Shown here: one piece after another, positions 1 to 10,097 of the stretch
Position numbering within the stretch: the first letter of the stretch is position 1
Layout: every line of letters begins with the position of its first letter
DNA from: a virus
Strand: one strand, 5' to 3'
IMG/VR virus record: IMGVR_UViG_3300034022_000863
Coordinates: 1 to 40,527 of that record
DNA: 40,527 nt
Position numbers and translations under genes: made by a program
Notes under the pieces: generated by a model
What the model saw: the letters and a program-made list of their open reading frames with translations, nothing else
The model's database searches: none
What the model was told of the DNA's origin: nothing

Positions 1-228
1 GCCGTCAACGCTCCGCTGGCACCCGTGTTGAAATCGCTGGTGCTCAAACAGCACTCCGAGATCGCCGACCTGAAAAAGAAACTGGCCGCGCTGGAAGAGG
101 AAGCCTCGCGCACGCGGATGCAATCCGAACCGGGTGCCGTCGGCTCCGGAGATGGCGTCGGCGATCCTGTCCGTCAGGACAGCGAGTTCGGGGCTTACGG
201 AAAATACGCTCACCTTCTGAAACAATGA
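1..228 (+). CDS. 3' end of a phage protein with coiled coil (partial, starts before the window)
   Basis: The frame is open from base 1 and ends at a TGA at 226-228, so only the last 75 residues are visible. A charged heptad-like stretch (KQHSEIADLKKKLAALEEEA) predicts a short coiled coil, followed by a Gly/Ser/Asp-rich tail. The stop overlaps the next start in an ATGA, the same junction style used in the plus-strand array at 33.6-38.2 kb. The product cannot be named; a scaffold-like or small structural protein is possible but not shown. Confidence 0.6.
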   Translation, partial: AVNAPLAPVLKSLVLKQHSEIADLKKKLAALEEEASRTRMQSEPGAVGSGDGVGDPVRQDSEFGAYGKYAHLLKQ

Positions 229-557
229 CCCGCACCACCAAACCCGGCTACGTCTACTGCCCTCCCGCTAATTACCGGGGGAACCGCAAGTACCCGTTTG
301 AGATGCTCGTGGAGGGCGAGTGCATTGAGCCACCATACGCAGCGAATGATCTCGCCAAGGTCAAGTTTGCCGTGGCCCGGTGGCGACGCCTCCACGGCGA
401 CCCGCTTACCATCTCCCACACCGACGCCGGACTGGTGGTCGGGTGGGCGATGGGAGCCGAGCGTGTCACGCCGCGAGAGGTAACCAAGCGCGGGCCGAAG
501 AAGGCCAAGCCGCCTAAAACTGCACCTCGGAAAACTTCCGAAGCGCCGCAGTCCTGA
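225..557 (+). CDS. Hypothetical phage protein, 110 aa
   Basis: Starts in an ATGA overlap with the preceding gene, which supports translational coupling and this start. The protein begins with a Tyr/Pro/Asn-rich segment (GYVYCPPANYRGNRKYPFEM), continues with a mixed alpha/beta-like middle and ends in a Lys/Pro/Arg-rich tail. I do not recognise a family. Its 3' end overlaps the 3' end of the convergent giant gene by 44 bases, so the two transcription units meet tail to tail with no room for a terminator. The function is unknown. Confidence 0.65.
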   Translation: MTRTTKPGYVYCPPANYRGNRKYPFEMLVEGECIEPPYAANDLAKVKFAVARWRRLHGDPLTISHTDAGLVVGWAMGAERVTPREVTKRGPKKAKPPKTAPRKTSEAPQS

Positions 558-3500
558 TCTTGTTGATCTCGACGTTAAACTCGGTCTGGGCATCTGGCTT
601 GTCCTTGGCCAGCTTCCGCTCGTAAGACGCCATCCGCTCAGGGGTGAGGTACTCGCGGATCTTGACCCCGGCGGCGGCGTTCCATTTGCGGACGAACTCG
701 TAATTGTCCATCACGCGGGTGCCGTCCTTGAAGCGCCGGGTGGTGGCGAGGAAGTTGGGGCTCATCTTGGCGACGAAGTTCAGGATAGGATCGTCGAGTG
801 ACGGGGCGATAACCCGGTGGGCCAGCGCCGGGTAGATCTCCCCGAGCATCCCTTCCCGCTTGGTGTGGATCTCGCGCCCGAGAAAGTCCTGCGCGGGCTT
901 GTTATTGAAGGATGGGACGAACGGCACGTTGGCCAGCGCCCGACCTCCCCAGCCGAGGGCTTTCTGGTCCTGCGGTCCGTAGAGGATGGTGTTGATCTCA
1001 CCGCCAAGGCGGGGCATCAGCACGTTGGAAGCCAGCCGGGAAGTGGCCTTGGACCAGTTGCGCAACTGACCGTCCGCAGAGTAGGACGAGCCACCCGCCA
1101 GAATGTCAGAGAGGTTCTTCATGACCACCGCTTCCTGGAAGCCCGCCAGCGTCTTGCCCATTGCGTAGGCAATGCGGTCGGACTCGGCTTCGCCGGGTTT
1201 GCCGTAGCGGTGGGCGTCGGACCATGCGGCGATGGGTGCCAGCATCCCGTAGAACGGAGACTCTTGGAAGCGGAAGCCGGTGCCGCCGTTAAAGCGGAAG
1301 GTAAACGGTGCATTGCCCTTTTCCCGCCATGCCTTGTTCTCGGCAGGATCGGACGGACCCAATCCCGTGATGTAGAAGTCGGCCTCGTCCTCGTCCTCGT
1401 CGAAGCTGAGAGCAGCCTTGATGCATAGCCCGATCATGATCATCGACCCGATTGTCGCTTTGGCCATAAGGTCGGTCTTCCGGTAGGCAGGGACTCCTCC
1501 AACGGGCTTGTTCCAGTTGCCGTACTCACCATTGCGGTTGAAGAGGTAGTTGGTAAAGCTCTGAGTCTCGTTGCTGTTTTTGTCGATGGCGTAGAGGCGG
1601 AGGAACCCGTAAGGCGTCCAGTCGAGCGTTTGGGAGAACGCCGCGATAGGCATCCGGATGGCAGGCAAGGCAAATTTCAGGGCGGGAATTTTCCGGGTAG
1701 CCGCCAGCATCAGGTTGCTGATCTCCCCGAAAATACCCTCGGTCGTGTCAGCAAGCGACCAGCGTTTGGCGTTCTCGCGGCCCCCCTGCAAGTATTCCTG
1801 CGTCTGTTTTTCGGTCAGTCCGAGGTTCTTGCCCAGCATCTCGTCCATGATTCGCCCCACGCGGATGCCTCGTTCAGCCTTACCGAGTTTCTTCTCGGCG
1901 ATCTCGTCGTCGGCCTGCTTGTTAGCCTTGGCGAAGGCATCCTTGAAGTTGCCACCATAAAGCGCGTCGTCGATCTCCCTCTGGATGGTGGCCGTACTGG
2001 CCGCGCCTCCCCTAGCCTGCATCACCTTGACGGCTTCAAGTACCTTGGACATCTCGAAAGCGGAGGTCCGGTTAATGAAGTCAGAAGCCACCATGGTCCG
2101 GCGGGTGTATTTGCCAAACGCCGCCATGGCCTTGATGACCTTCTGTGCGCTCTTCGGCAGCACTTTGCCTTCATTGGACCACTGAATTTGCGCGTCTTTG
2201 ACACGCGACAGAATTTCCATCCCGGTGTTGGCAAACTGAGAGGTCATGTCGCTCTCGTCCTTGCCCAAACCTTCCGACCACATGAACGCTGCGTTATGCT
2301 GCATGTTGACAGCGTAACCGCGAAGCCACTGCCGGAAGAGAACTTTGGCGACAGCGAGTCTGGGGGCGGGGGTCACTCCCTTGGCGATAGCGTCGGCGCG
2401 GGCCGCTGCCGGACCAGAAATTGTGATGAAGATACCGCTGTCGCTCGCGGCTTTGATGAATCCCCAGACGAAGTTCACCTTGAACGTCGAGAGGATGCTC
2501 ATGAAGATGTTGGACATGGTCCACTCTCCCAGCAGGCTGAGGACGGTAATTCCACGAGCGGCCTTGATCTTGTCGAGGAACTTTCCTTTTAAGCTATCTC
2601 TGGTCTCCTCTGTCAGGTGAGGGTCGTTGGCTTGAGCAATCAGGTCGATCAACTCCTGCCGGAACTCCGGGGTAAATTCCTTAGCGTTCTTGCTGTTGAG
2701 CAGCAGTTTCTCCACATTGTCCGCAGTCAGGCCCCCCATCTCTGCCAGCTTGATGAGCTTCTCGGCCTCGGTCTTCTGCGTTTTCTTCTTGCCGATGACC
2801 GGCGTGAGCACTCGGTTGATGCGTTGGGATACATCCTTTTTACGGGCTTCGGAGATGTACTTCATCGCCTCGGCGATGACCGGCCCCATGAATTTGTCGG
2901 CCTGCTCTTTAGTCAGGCCGAGGGCTTGAGCGAGATTGCCGACCTTCGCTTCGAGGGTGGTCTGGCGGTCCTGATCGCGGGCCATGCCGATGATGTCTGC
3001 GAGGCTGAATCCATACTCGCGGGCGAGGTATTGCAGAACGGTCTTGGGCTTCTGGTCGAGCAGTTCCTCGGCCTCGGATTGGTCGAGGGGGATCATGAAC
3101 CCGCCACGTTTGGCCAGCTTGCGGCGCATCGCCTTGCGGTTTTTGCGGTTAATTGCCAGTCGGAATTTGCGGTCCGTGGCATTGAGTTTATTCTGTTGCT
3201 CCATCAGATCGCGGGACGAGCGTTGCGCCTCCATGCTGATTGCTTCAGATTCAGCGGACTGGTGGGCTACCCAGTCGGCTTCCGCTTTCATGTCCGCAGC
3301 CTGCGCGGCACGGACTTGGCGCTCGGCTTGCCGGATGGCGGCTTTGTCCTCTCCGTTTTTAAGCCGGGTCCAGAGGTCCTCGTATTCCTTGACCTTCTTT
3401 TTGGCGTCCTTCGCAGCCTTCTCCTTCTTGGCACGGGCGGCTTTGAAGTCGGCGATGACCATGTTCTTCTCGTCGATCATGTCCTGAAGGACGCGGGCCT

Positions 3501-6500
3501 GCGCCTGCTGGCTGCGAATCCCGTCAGCCCGTTCGGCAGCGCTCTTGCGGAACTCTCCGGTCACTGCGGCCACGACCTTGTTGAGGGCGTCGGGGGAAAG
3601 GACCTTGCTCAGTTCGCGGCTAGGATCACGCAGCGAGGCTTCCAGTTGCTCGACCGTCTTGCCGGTCAGAGCGGCGTCCATGGCCACGTCGTTGACGCTG
3701 ATTTTGAGGCGCTTCAGTTCGTTCTTCAGCACCGTGTTGAGTTGCTTCTCGCCGTAGGCTTTGCCATCGGCGAACGACTGTCCGGTCAGCATCTGCATGA
3801 ACCCACGGATCTTGTCGGAACTGGTGATGTTGGCAGAGGCAGGATCGGACTGGAGCAGGTCGTAAACGGCCTGCACGGACTGCGCTGCCAGTTGTGGGTT
3901 GGCCACCACGAGGCCGAAGGCGAGGGTGACGTTGTCCCCGCCAGCTTTGAGGTCGGCGGGGAGCCCAGCCTTGGCCATCATGGTGGAGACGATGGCGTCC
4001 ACAAGGACCTCTTTGTCCGTCCGGGTTTTGGCGGGACTGGTGGAGGGCTTGACGATCTTGTCGAGCAAGCGGTTGATCCGGGCGGCGACGATGTCTTGGA
4101 TTTCCCCCTCGGGAGGAGCCTCTTTCGGGATCGGTGCAGCCTTTGGCTTGGCCTTCGCCTTAGGCTTATTGAACGCGCTGAGTATCTCATCGATACTCTT
4201 TTTAGTTTCAGCCAAGGCTTGCTCCAAGGTCTTACCGCTGTCTTCAATCTTCTTGATTCTAGCCGCAACATTGGCGCTGCGCTCTTCGGGAGTGAGCGAG
4301 TACGTCCCGTCCTTGCGTTTCAGATAGGCGTATACTTGGAGCAACTCGGTGAGGTCATCAATCTTTCCGCTCAGTTCCGCCCCAAGGAGTTCCTGCCCTT
4401 CTCGGAACCATGCTGGAAGATCCTCCTCGGTTTCGGCAGGCTTGACCTCGTCAAGGACCACTTCGCCGACGTTGGAGGTTTCTTCCCCCCTCACCACGGC
4501 GGCTACCCGCTGGCCGAGCATGGACGTCATGGCGTCTTCGGGTGCGGTGTTGATTGCCTCGTTGCCTAGACCCTCCATCTCCTCTCTGACGGTCGTGGCG
4601 GCTTTGTCGAAGTCGTTCTTGACGTTCTGCTTGCCGTCGAACGGCAGCAGTTGCTCCGCATGTCTCACCGTCATCGCAGGGTTGTTGGCGATGTTGTTGA
4701 AGATGTCCGCTGCCTTAACTTGACGACCGGGAATAGCTAATTGCTCTCCCATCAGGGCACCGATTTTGTCTGACTCGCGTTTGGCGAGTTCTTGAGACAT
4801 AGGGTCGCGCTCGGGGTTGGTGGACTCGTTTAGCAGGTCCCGCGTGTACATGCCTGCGTACGCGCCGAAGGTCATGTCTTGGTACTTACCTTTAGCGTTA
4901 AGCCGTAATTCCTGAATGAACGCCATGTGCTGGGCCACCGTGAATCCCTTGTCTACATTGGCGTCGTAAAGCGGCAACGCCTGCTCTATGGCATCGTCCA
5001 TGGTCTGACCCTCGTAGGTCTGATTTTCCATCAGCACGCGCACCCGCGTGCCCGCTTGGTTGCGAGCAACGTTGGAAGGCTTGGTGACGGCGGGGGCGAG
5101 GGAGAAACGGATGTCCGGGGATGTGGTGTCGAACCGCTGGGATGGCAGGATGATCTTGCCGTTGTCGTCGTAGGTGATCGGGTCGGCGGACTTGATTCGT
5201 TCTGGCCTGTCACTGGTGAATACCTCAGGTTCCCCTCGATAATAAGGATCACTCAAGTAAAAGCGGCGGACATATTTCCCGTGGTTTGATGCGTAGTTTT
5301 TATTGCCGGTGAACCAAAATTCTGGATACTTGTCCTTAGACTTACTCAGATCAAAAACGTCGAACTTTGAGTCGGAAGCGTGCCACACCGGCCCCACGTT
5401 ATACCCCGCAGCTTTCGCCGCGTCATCGACGATCTTCTGCTGCGCCGCCACGTCTCCGCTCTCGACCGCAGCCACGTAGGCTTTGTCCTGCGGGGTGGCT
5501 GGGGCGAGGGAGAAGCGGGTGTCGGCAGAAACGGAAGGCGTCTTTGCCTTCCGTGGCGCGTTTGTTGGGTGGGTCATGATCGCCGTCTGTCCGACGCGCC
5601 GTTGTACCTCAAACCCGTATTTACCGAGGAGAACCTCCATTCCGGGGTTTGTCACCTCTACTTTGAACGCCAGATCGTCGCGCCCGTCGCTCTCTTGTTG
5701 GAACAGGCTGAACGCTTCTTGAGCCAGTTTTTCTCCTACACCCTGACGTTGGGAAGCCGGACTCACGACGACATCAAACGAAAACTCGTCTCCGTCCACT
5801 TCGGTATAAAGTCCGCCGACGATGTCACCTTTTTTATTGGTGGCCACTGCCTTTAGCTCCTTGCCGCGCAGAATCCCGACGCCCGTCTCCTTGGCGATTT
5901 TTGCTACCGCAGTATCTGCTTCATATGGGTCAACACCGCCTTCTTCTGCGTCGTACTCATCCGCTGCTACGTATTTTACTTCAAAATTTCCGCCTTTTGC
6001 GGCTGGGGCGAGGGAGAAACGGGTGCCACTGGCGAGTCCTACGTTTACTGACGCATCTGCGGGATCAATGTCCTCACTTGAGTAGGGCGGGATCTCTCTA
6101 CGCTGACTCGGCGTGAAACCTTGGCGGGCTTGCACGTCTCTGGATTCAATCTCTCCCGCTGCGCTTCTATACTCGGCGTTGGCAAATTCCCACGGGACAA
6201 GTCCCGACTCAATGGACGCTTTTCTGTCTTTCAACGCCTCAACTTCTTTGCGCAACTCGTCGGTCCGCCGGTATTTCTCCGTCAGCTTGTCTCCAAGAAC
6301 TTTCTCCGCAATACCAGCTTCGAGTTTTTTAGTGGCTGCTTTTATCGCGTCGGATACTTCTTTCAGATCAGACTGATAGTTGCTGCTAACTTCGTAGCGT
6401 TTTCTGGCCCGCAAAAGGTTCTGCCTTTCTCCGGGCGACGAACCGAGCGCAAACCCTTCGTAGTTCTGAATCCAATGCTGAATTTCATGCAGCAAAACGC

Positions 6501-9500
6501 TCGTGCGGTCTACCCCATCCATGACAGAGCGCAGCGTCACATAACTGTCGCGGCCAAACGTGACAAAACTGAATGAGGCTTCATTCGTCTTCATGGACGG
6601 GTCGGTCTTTACCTGTAAGTCTTTCAGTTCTGGATATACCTTGAACAGCGCCTTGTGGTCCATGACCTCGGCGAGGCGGTAGCGTGACCTCTCAGTCGGT
6701 GGGGTAAGGCTCTTTACCTTATCATCCGGCACCTCAAATCTCATCTTTCCGTCGTATTTTCCGGGGAACCAGCCGGTCACTGCCCGGACCTCCTCGGAGG
6801 TCTTCCCGGCGGCAATCATTGCTTCGGCGGTTTTTAGGAAGTTTTTCTGAGGCTCACTCATCTCGGCCATTCGCCCGGCCAGCGCCATCGCCTGCACCGG
6901 CGCGTTCGTCGCCCGCTGTTGCAGCTTCCCGGCCAGAATCTGCCGGTTCACCTTCTTGTAAAACTGCTCAAGACTCATGTTAGGGTCAAACCCCTTGGAG
7001 TACATCAGGTCGTCGAACCACTCGCGCACCTTGGCGAGGAACTCCTTGATGGCCCGTGTCATCTTGGCGTTGCCCGCGTAGGCTCTGAGCCACTCGGCTC
7101 CGTTGTTGGCCAACCCGGTCACCATTGCCTCCTCGGTGATCTGCTCGGGGCTCATGGTCATTCCAGCCTCGGTGACATACCGGTTGACGATGGCCTGACG
7201 CAAAGGTGAGTCGGCCAGCAGCGCGGCTCCTACATCGTAAAGCGCCCGCTGCTCAGTAAACAAAGTGGGGGTGAGCAGGTGAGTCGTCTCGTGGAGCGGC
7301 GTGTCCAGAGTCATCCTCCTCTGGTTTAAAAAGATAGCAGGCTTGCCGTCCACCGGGGTGGTCGATCCTGCGACAGGAGGGGCGATGACGCCGGGAGCCA
7401 CCCCGGTGTTGTTGATGACGAACGGAGCGGTGGTAAGGCCGAGCGATTGGATCGCCTCAATCATGCTCTGCGCACCCTCGACGGTCAGTCTGCCAGTCTG
7501 GTCGATCAGGTCGTTGGGCGTGGCTCCTTGTGACGCCACTGCTGGCGTAATCGGCGGGACCGCAGGCGTTTGCGGCGTGACGGGTGGTGCCTGCTCCGTC
7601 ATAGGAGGGACCGCACCCGCTGGTGCTGTCACAGGTGTCGCCGCTGGTGCCGTTTGCGTGTCCAACTCAACCGACAGGATCACGTCTTTGTTAAGGATCA
7701 CGGACTCAGGGAGACCCCTGATGTCGATGCCTGAAATAATGTCCACGCCTTGGTCAAGGAGATCCTGCCGGTCTTTGAGACTGAGCCTTTCGATGGCTCC
7801 TCTGGCTGCGACCCGCATGGCCCGCGCTCCCGGAGCAATAGCCAGCCGGTTTTTCGGTCCTTTGTATTTGGCGGCGGTTTCGGCTGGCCCTGCGTAGAAC
7901 CCACCGAAGTCTCTTCCGCGTTTGCCTTGTTTTGCTCCGGTCGTCCGCATTGGGTCGATGCTATCCAGCCCCTCAGGAAGTTCTCCCGAATGGAATAGCT
8001 CTGTGGGAGGGGCTTCGGTGACTCCCGTAAAACGTCCTGCCACGACTGGCTCGCCAACAGTCGGCGGCGTTTGCGCCGCCGTGGGTGACGCAGCAGGCAT
8101 AGCACCCTGCGTGGGTGCAGCGCCGGTCGTCTTTTTAAGCACCGGCAGGTCGATGAAAACAGTTCCGTTTTCCCATCTGACGTTTCCATCTCCGAGGCTG
8201 GGGTCAAAACGCCGCAGCATTTCTACCAGCATGGGGCGTACTGCCAGAAACTGCTTGCCGCTTGTAATACTTATGGGGCCAAATTTACCGTCTTTATCTA
8301 CGGGTATCGGCAAGTCGTTTACTTTACTCTCTCCGGATATAGCCACCTCGGTAGTGACCAACGACCCGTCTTCGTTCCGCAGCAGTTCGTACCCTTTGTC
8401 AAGTTGGGACGCGATGAATTTAAGTCCATCCGTGGATACTGAGGTGTCTTCCGTGTATTCGTGACCTTCTGGAAGTACACTCTGTAGATCCTCCATCATG
8501 GATCTGGTGACGCCCGGTTTTTCCGTTCTGCGTTCCAGCTTCGACGTAAACCGATTGGTCGGATTCCCGGCGGCGTCATACTCCCGCGTGTACGCGATGA
8601 AGTCGTTGTCCCCAAACGCGGCAATGTACACGTCGGTGCTCCCTGTCCGTGGGTTTACATACTGCGCCAAGCCGTACCCATCGCGCTCTTCGTAAGTTTG
8701 AAGTGCAGCGTCTTCGCTTAGTTTCCCGCCAAAGTTTGTCGTGTCCGGGAAGAGTTCGGTATTCCTCGGGACGGTCGTAACAGGTGCTGCTGGCGCTGCG
8801 GGCGCTGCGGGTAGCGTCTCCGCCGCAGGAAATGCTTCTGGCACGGCTCCCGGAACTGCCGCCGCCGCAGGTAACCCTTGCGGCAAGGCTGCTGGAAATG
8901 CCTCCGCAGGAGTTGTCTCTGCAAATCCGGGTGGCGGAGGTAGCGCCCCGGCAGCAGGTGCCAACGGGTCAGCGATGGTAGGATCAAACGCAGGATCGAG
9001 TGCATCGGTTCCCGGAACTTGCGGAGCAGGGGTAGGTTGAAACTTGGCTCCCGGATGTGCAGCCGCAGCTTCAGGATCGTTAGCCGCTGCCGCTTGCTGG
9101 GCCACCCCAGCGCTGATAGCCTCGGAAGGTCTCGGAGCAACGGGAGGAAGGGGACGCATCAAATTGACGCCGCCGAAGAACGCGCCGCCGATGGCACCAC
9201 CGGCTCCTGCTTCGACGTTGCCCTCAAGTATTCCGGGGGTTTTCACTCCTTCTGGAGCGAAGGTTGAAGCGACGAGGTTGGACCCCACGTTGGCAGCGAT
9301 TTCTTCCACCGTGTTCTCTCCCACGTCGGCGAGGAACCCGCCGGTCCTTCTTGCCGCGTTTGCCCCAAGCCCGCCAAGTCCGGCGAGCCTGCTCATCGTG
9401 TTCAACTCGGAACCAAGGCCGAAGATGTTCTCGGAAAGCATCTCGGTGGCCGCGTTACCAAGGACCATGCCCATGCGCTCCGGACCTTGGATGCCGTATC

Positions 9501-10092
9501 GGTCGGCCTGTTGCGCCCCGCTGCCCGCGCCCGAGGCAAGCATGGTGGTGTTGGCGGCGATTCGCCCGCCCAACTGGGCGCTGGCGGCTCGGGCGGCAGT
9601 TTGGGCGGCGACCTCGGCGGCAGTTCCGCCTACCAACTCGGCCCCGGCACCCAGTGCTCTGCCAATCCTCATCCCTGCCATACCGGGCGCGAGGAACCCG
9701 GCCACGTTGCCAAGCACGTTGCCGGTGAAGTTGGTCTTCTCCATGGACGGGTTGACCGTCAGGTTCTCCGTGACCGCCGTGTCCATGTCGCGGGCAGCTT
9801 GCTCGATGGCTTCGCTGCCGGTGAGGGCACCGACGCCTTGGACAGCGGAGGTGAAGGTGGAGGCCGCGCCACGTCCGGCGGCACTGGCGAAGGACGAGAT
9901 GTACCCTTGGCCGTTGTCGTATTCCGTTATGTGCTGGTTGCGGAGATTGTTGAGGTTAACCTCGTCTATCCCAGTGGCTTTTAATTCTGGAAGAACCGTG
10001 GCGTCATACCACTGCTGCCGGACCAACTGTTGTCCAGAAGTGGGTAGACTCTGAAACTCTTCGTCGGCGATAATTTGCTCCCATGTTGCCAT
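514..10092 (-). CDS. Giant polyvalent internal virion/ejection protein, 3192 aa
   Basis: One uninterrupted reading frame and last gene of the virion operon, starting 6 bases after the upstream stop. Order seen: residues 60-180, Ala/Gly-rich membrane-like segment; 315-445, Pro/Ala linker; about 695-800, ART-like (ELFHSG, GGFYAG); 925-1040, zincin with HETTH at 934-938; 1150-1355, segment with HEIQH at 1202-1206 (LPD23-like); 1370-1510, GNAT-like fold (SPASQRQGVGEKL near 1445); 1540-1660, second ART-like segment (VWHAS, FWFTG); 2190-2310, long coiled coil; about 2510-2600 and 2800-2950, hydrophobic segments including a membrane-type helix. RFSLAPA occurs near 1357, 1525 and 1661. Proteins of this type are thought to be packaged and injected with phage DNA, carrying effector domains against host defence. 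The position after internal-virion-like genes fits that role. The enzymatic assignments are by motif only. Confidence 0.85.
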   Translation of the reverse strand: MATWEQIIADEEFQSLPTSGQQLVRQQWYDATVLPELKATGIDEVNLNNLRNQHITEYDNGQGYISSFASAAGRGAASTFTSAVQGVGALTGSEAIEQAARDMDTAVTENLTVNPSMEKTNFTGNVLGNVAGFLAPGMAGMRIGRALGAGAELVGGTAAEVAAQTAARAASAQLGGRIAANTTMLASGAGSGAQQADRYGIQGPERMGMVLGNAATEMLSENIFGLGSELNTMSRLAGLGGLGANAARRTGGFLADVGENTVEEIAANVGSNLVASTFAPEGVKTPGILEGNVEAGAGGAIGGAFFGGVNLMRPLPPVAPRPSEAISAGVAQQAAAANDPEAAAAHPGAKFQPTPAPQVPGTDALDPAFDPTIADPLAPAAGALPPPPGFAETTPAEAFPAALPQGLPAAAAVPGAVPEAFPAAETLPAAPAAPAAPVTTVPRNTELFPDTTNFGGKLSEDAALQTYEERDGYGLAQYVNPRTGSTDVYIAAFGDNDFIAYTREYDAAGNPTNRFTSKLERRTEKPGVTRSMMEDLQSVLPEGHEYTEDTSVSTDGLKFIASQLDKGYELLRNEDGSLVTTEVAISGESKVNDLPIPVDKDGKFGPISITSGKQFLAVRPMLVEMLRRFDPSLGDGNVRWENGTVFIDLPVLKKTTGAAPTQGAMPAASPTAAQTPPTVGEPVVAGRFTGVTEAPPTELFHSGELPEGLDSIDPMRTTGAKQGKRGRDFGGFYAGPAETAAKYKGPKNRLAIAPGARAMRVAARGAIERLSLKDRQDLLDQGVDIISGIDIRGLPESVILNKDVILSVELDTQTAPAATPVTAPAGAVPPMTEQAPPVTPQTPAVPPITPAVASQGATPNDLIDQTGRLTVEGAQSMIEAIQSLGLTTAPFVINNTGVAPGVIAPPVAGSTTPVDGKPAIFLNQRRMTLDTPLHETTHLLTPTLFTEQRALYDVGAALLADSPLRQAIVNRYVTEAGMTMSPEQITEEAMVTGLANNGAEWLRAYAGNAKMTRAIKEFLAKVREWFDDLMYSKGFDPNMSLEQFYKKVNRQILAGKLQQRATNAPVQAMALAGRMAEMSEPQKNFLKTAEAMIAAGKTSEEVRAVTGWFPGKYDGKMRFEVPDDKVKSLTPPTERSRYRLAEVMDHKALFKVYPELKDLQVKTDPSMKTNEASFSFVTFGRDSYVTLRSVMDGVDRTSVLLHEIQHWIQNYEGFALGSSPGERQNLLRARKRYEVSSNYQSDLKEVSDAIKAATKKLEAGIAEKVLGDKLTEKYRRTDELRKEVEALKDRKASIESGLVPWEFANAEYRSAAGEIESRDVQARQGFTPSQRREIPPYSSEDIDPADASVNVGLASGTRFSLAPAAKGGNFEVKYVAADEYDAEEGGVDPYEADTAVAKIAKETGVGILRGKELKAVATNKKGDIVGGLYTEVDGDEFSFDVVVSPASQRQGVGEKLAQEAFSLFQQESDGRDDLAFKVEVTNPGMEVLLGKYGFEVQRRVGQTAIMTHPTNAPRKAKTPSVSADTRFSLAPATPQDKAYVAAVESGDVAAQQKIVDDAAKAAGYNVGPVWHASDSKFDVFDLSKSKDKYPEFWFTGNKNYASNHGKYVRRFYLSDPYYRGEPEVFTSDRPERIKSADPITYDDNGKIILPSQRFDTTSPDIRFSLAPAVTKPSNVARNQAGTRVRVLMENQTYEGQTMDDAIEQALPLYDANVDKGFTVAQHMAFIQELRLNAKGKYQDMTFGAYAGMYTRDLLNESTNPERDPMSQELAKRESDKIGALMGEQLAIPGRQVKAADIFNNIANNPAMTVRHAEQLLPFDGKQNVKNDFDKAATTVREEMEGLGNEAINTAPEDAMTSMLGQRVAAVVRGEETSNVGEVVLDEVKPAETEEDLPAWFREGQELLGAELSGKIDDLTELLQVYAYLKRKDGTYSLTPEERSANVAARIKKIEDSGKTLEQALAETKKSIDEILSAFNKPKAKAKPKAAPIPKEAPPEGEIQDIVAARINRLLDKIVKPSTSPAKTRTDKEVLVDAIVSTMMAKAGLPADLKAGGDNVTLAFGLVVANPQLAAQSVQAVYDLLQSDPASANITSSDKIRGFMQMLTGQSFADGKAYGEKQLNTVLKNELKRLKISVNDVAMDAALTGKTVEQLEASLRDPSRELSKVLSPDALNKVVAAVTGEFRKSAAERADGIRSQQAQARVLQDMIDEKNMVIADFKAARAKKEKAAKDAKKKVKEYEDLWTRLKNGEDKAAIRQAERQVRAAQAADMKAEADWVAHQSAESEAISMEAQRSSRDLMEQQNKLNATDRKFRLAINRKNRKAMRRKLAKRGGFMIPLDQSEAEELLDQKPKTVLQYLAREYGFSLADIIGMARDQDRQTTLEAKVGNLAQALGLTKEQADKFMGPVIAEAMKYISEARKKDVSQRINRVLTPVIGKKKTQKTEAEKLIKLAEMGGLTADNVEKLLLNSKNAKEFTPEFRQELIDLIAQANDPHLTEETRDSLKGKFLDKIKAARGITVLSLLGEWTMSNIFMSILSTFKVNFVWGFIKAASDSGIFITISGPAAARADAIAKGVTPAPRLAVAKVLFRQWLRGYAVNMQHNAAFMWSEGLGKDESDMTSQFANTGMEILSRVKDAQIQWSNEGKVLPKSAQKVIKAMAAFGKYTRRTMVASDFINRTSAFEMSKVLEAVKVMQARGGAASTATIQREIDDALYGGNFKDAFAKANKQADDEIAEKKLGKAERGIRVGRIMDEMLGKNLGLTEKQTQEYLQGGRENAKRWSLADTTEGIFGEISNLMLAATRKIPALKFALPAIRMPIAAFSQTLDWTPYGFLRLYAIDKNSNETQSFTNYLFNRNGEYGNWNKPVGGVPAYRKTDLMAKATIGSMIMIGLCIKAALSFDEDEDEADFYITGLGPSDPAENKAWREKGNAPFTFRFNGGTGFRFQESPFYGMLAPIAAWSDAHRYGKPGEAESDRIAYAMGKTLAGFQEAVVMKNLSDILAGGSSYSADGQLRNWSKATSRLASNVLMPRLGGEINTILYGPQDQKALGWGGRALANVPFVPSFNNKPAQDFLGREIHTKREGMLGEIYPALAHRVIAPSLDDPILNFVAKMSPNFLATTRRFKDGTRVMDNYEFVRKWNAAAGVKIREYLTPERMASYERKLAKDKPDAQTEFNVEINKIRTAALRKFSEVQF

Positions 10093-10097
10093 GACTA

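Noticed and set aside
2617-4569. 650-codon open frame on the plus strand
   Set aside because: It lies opposite the giant gene, has no recognisable protein motif, and is explained by the GC-rich codon pattern of the minus-strand gene.
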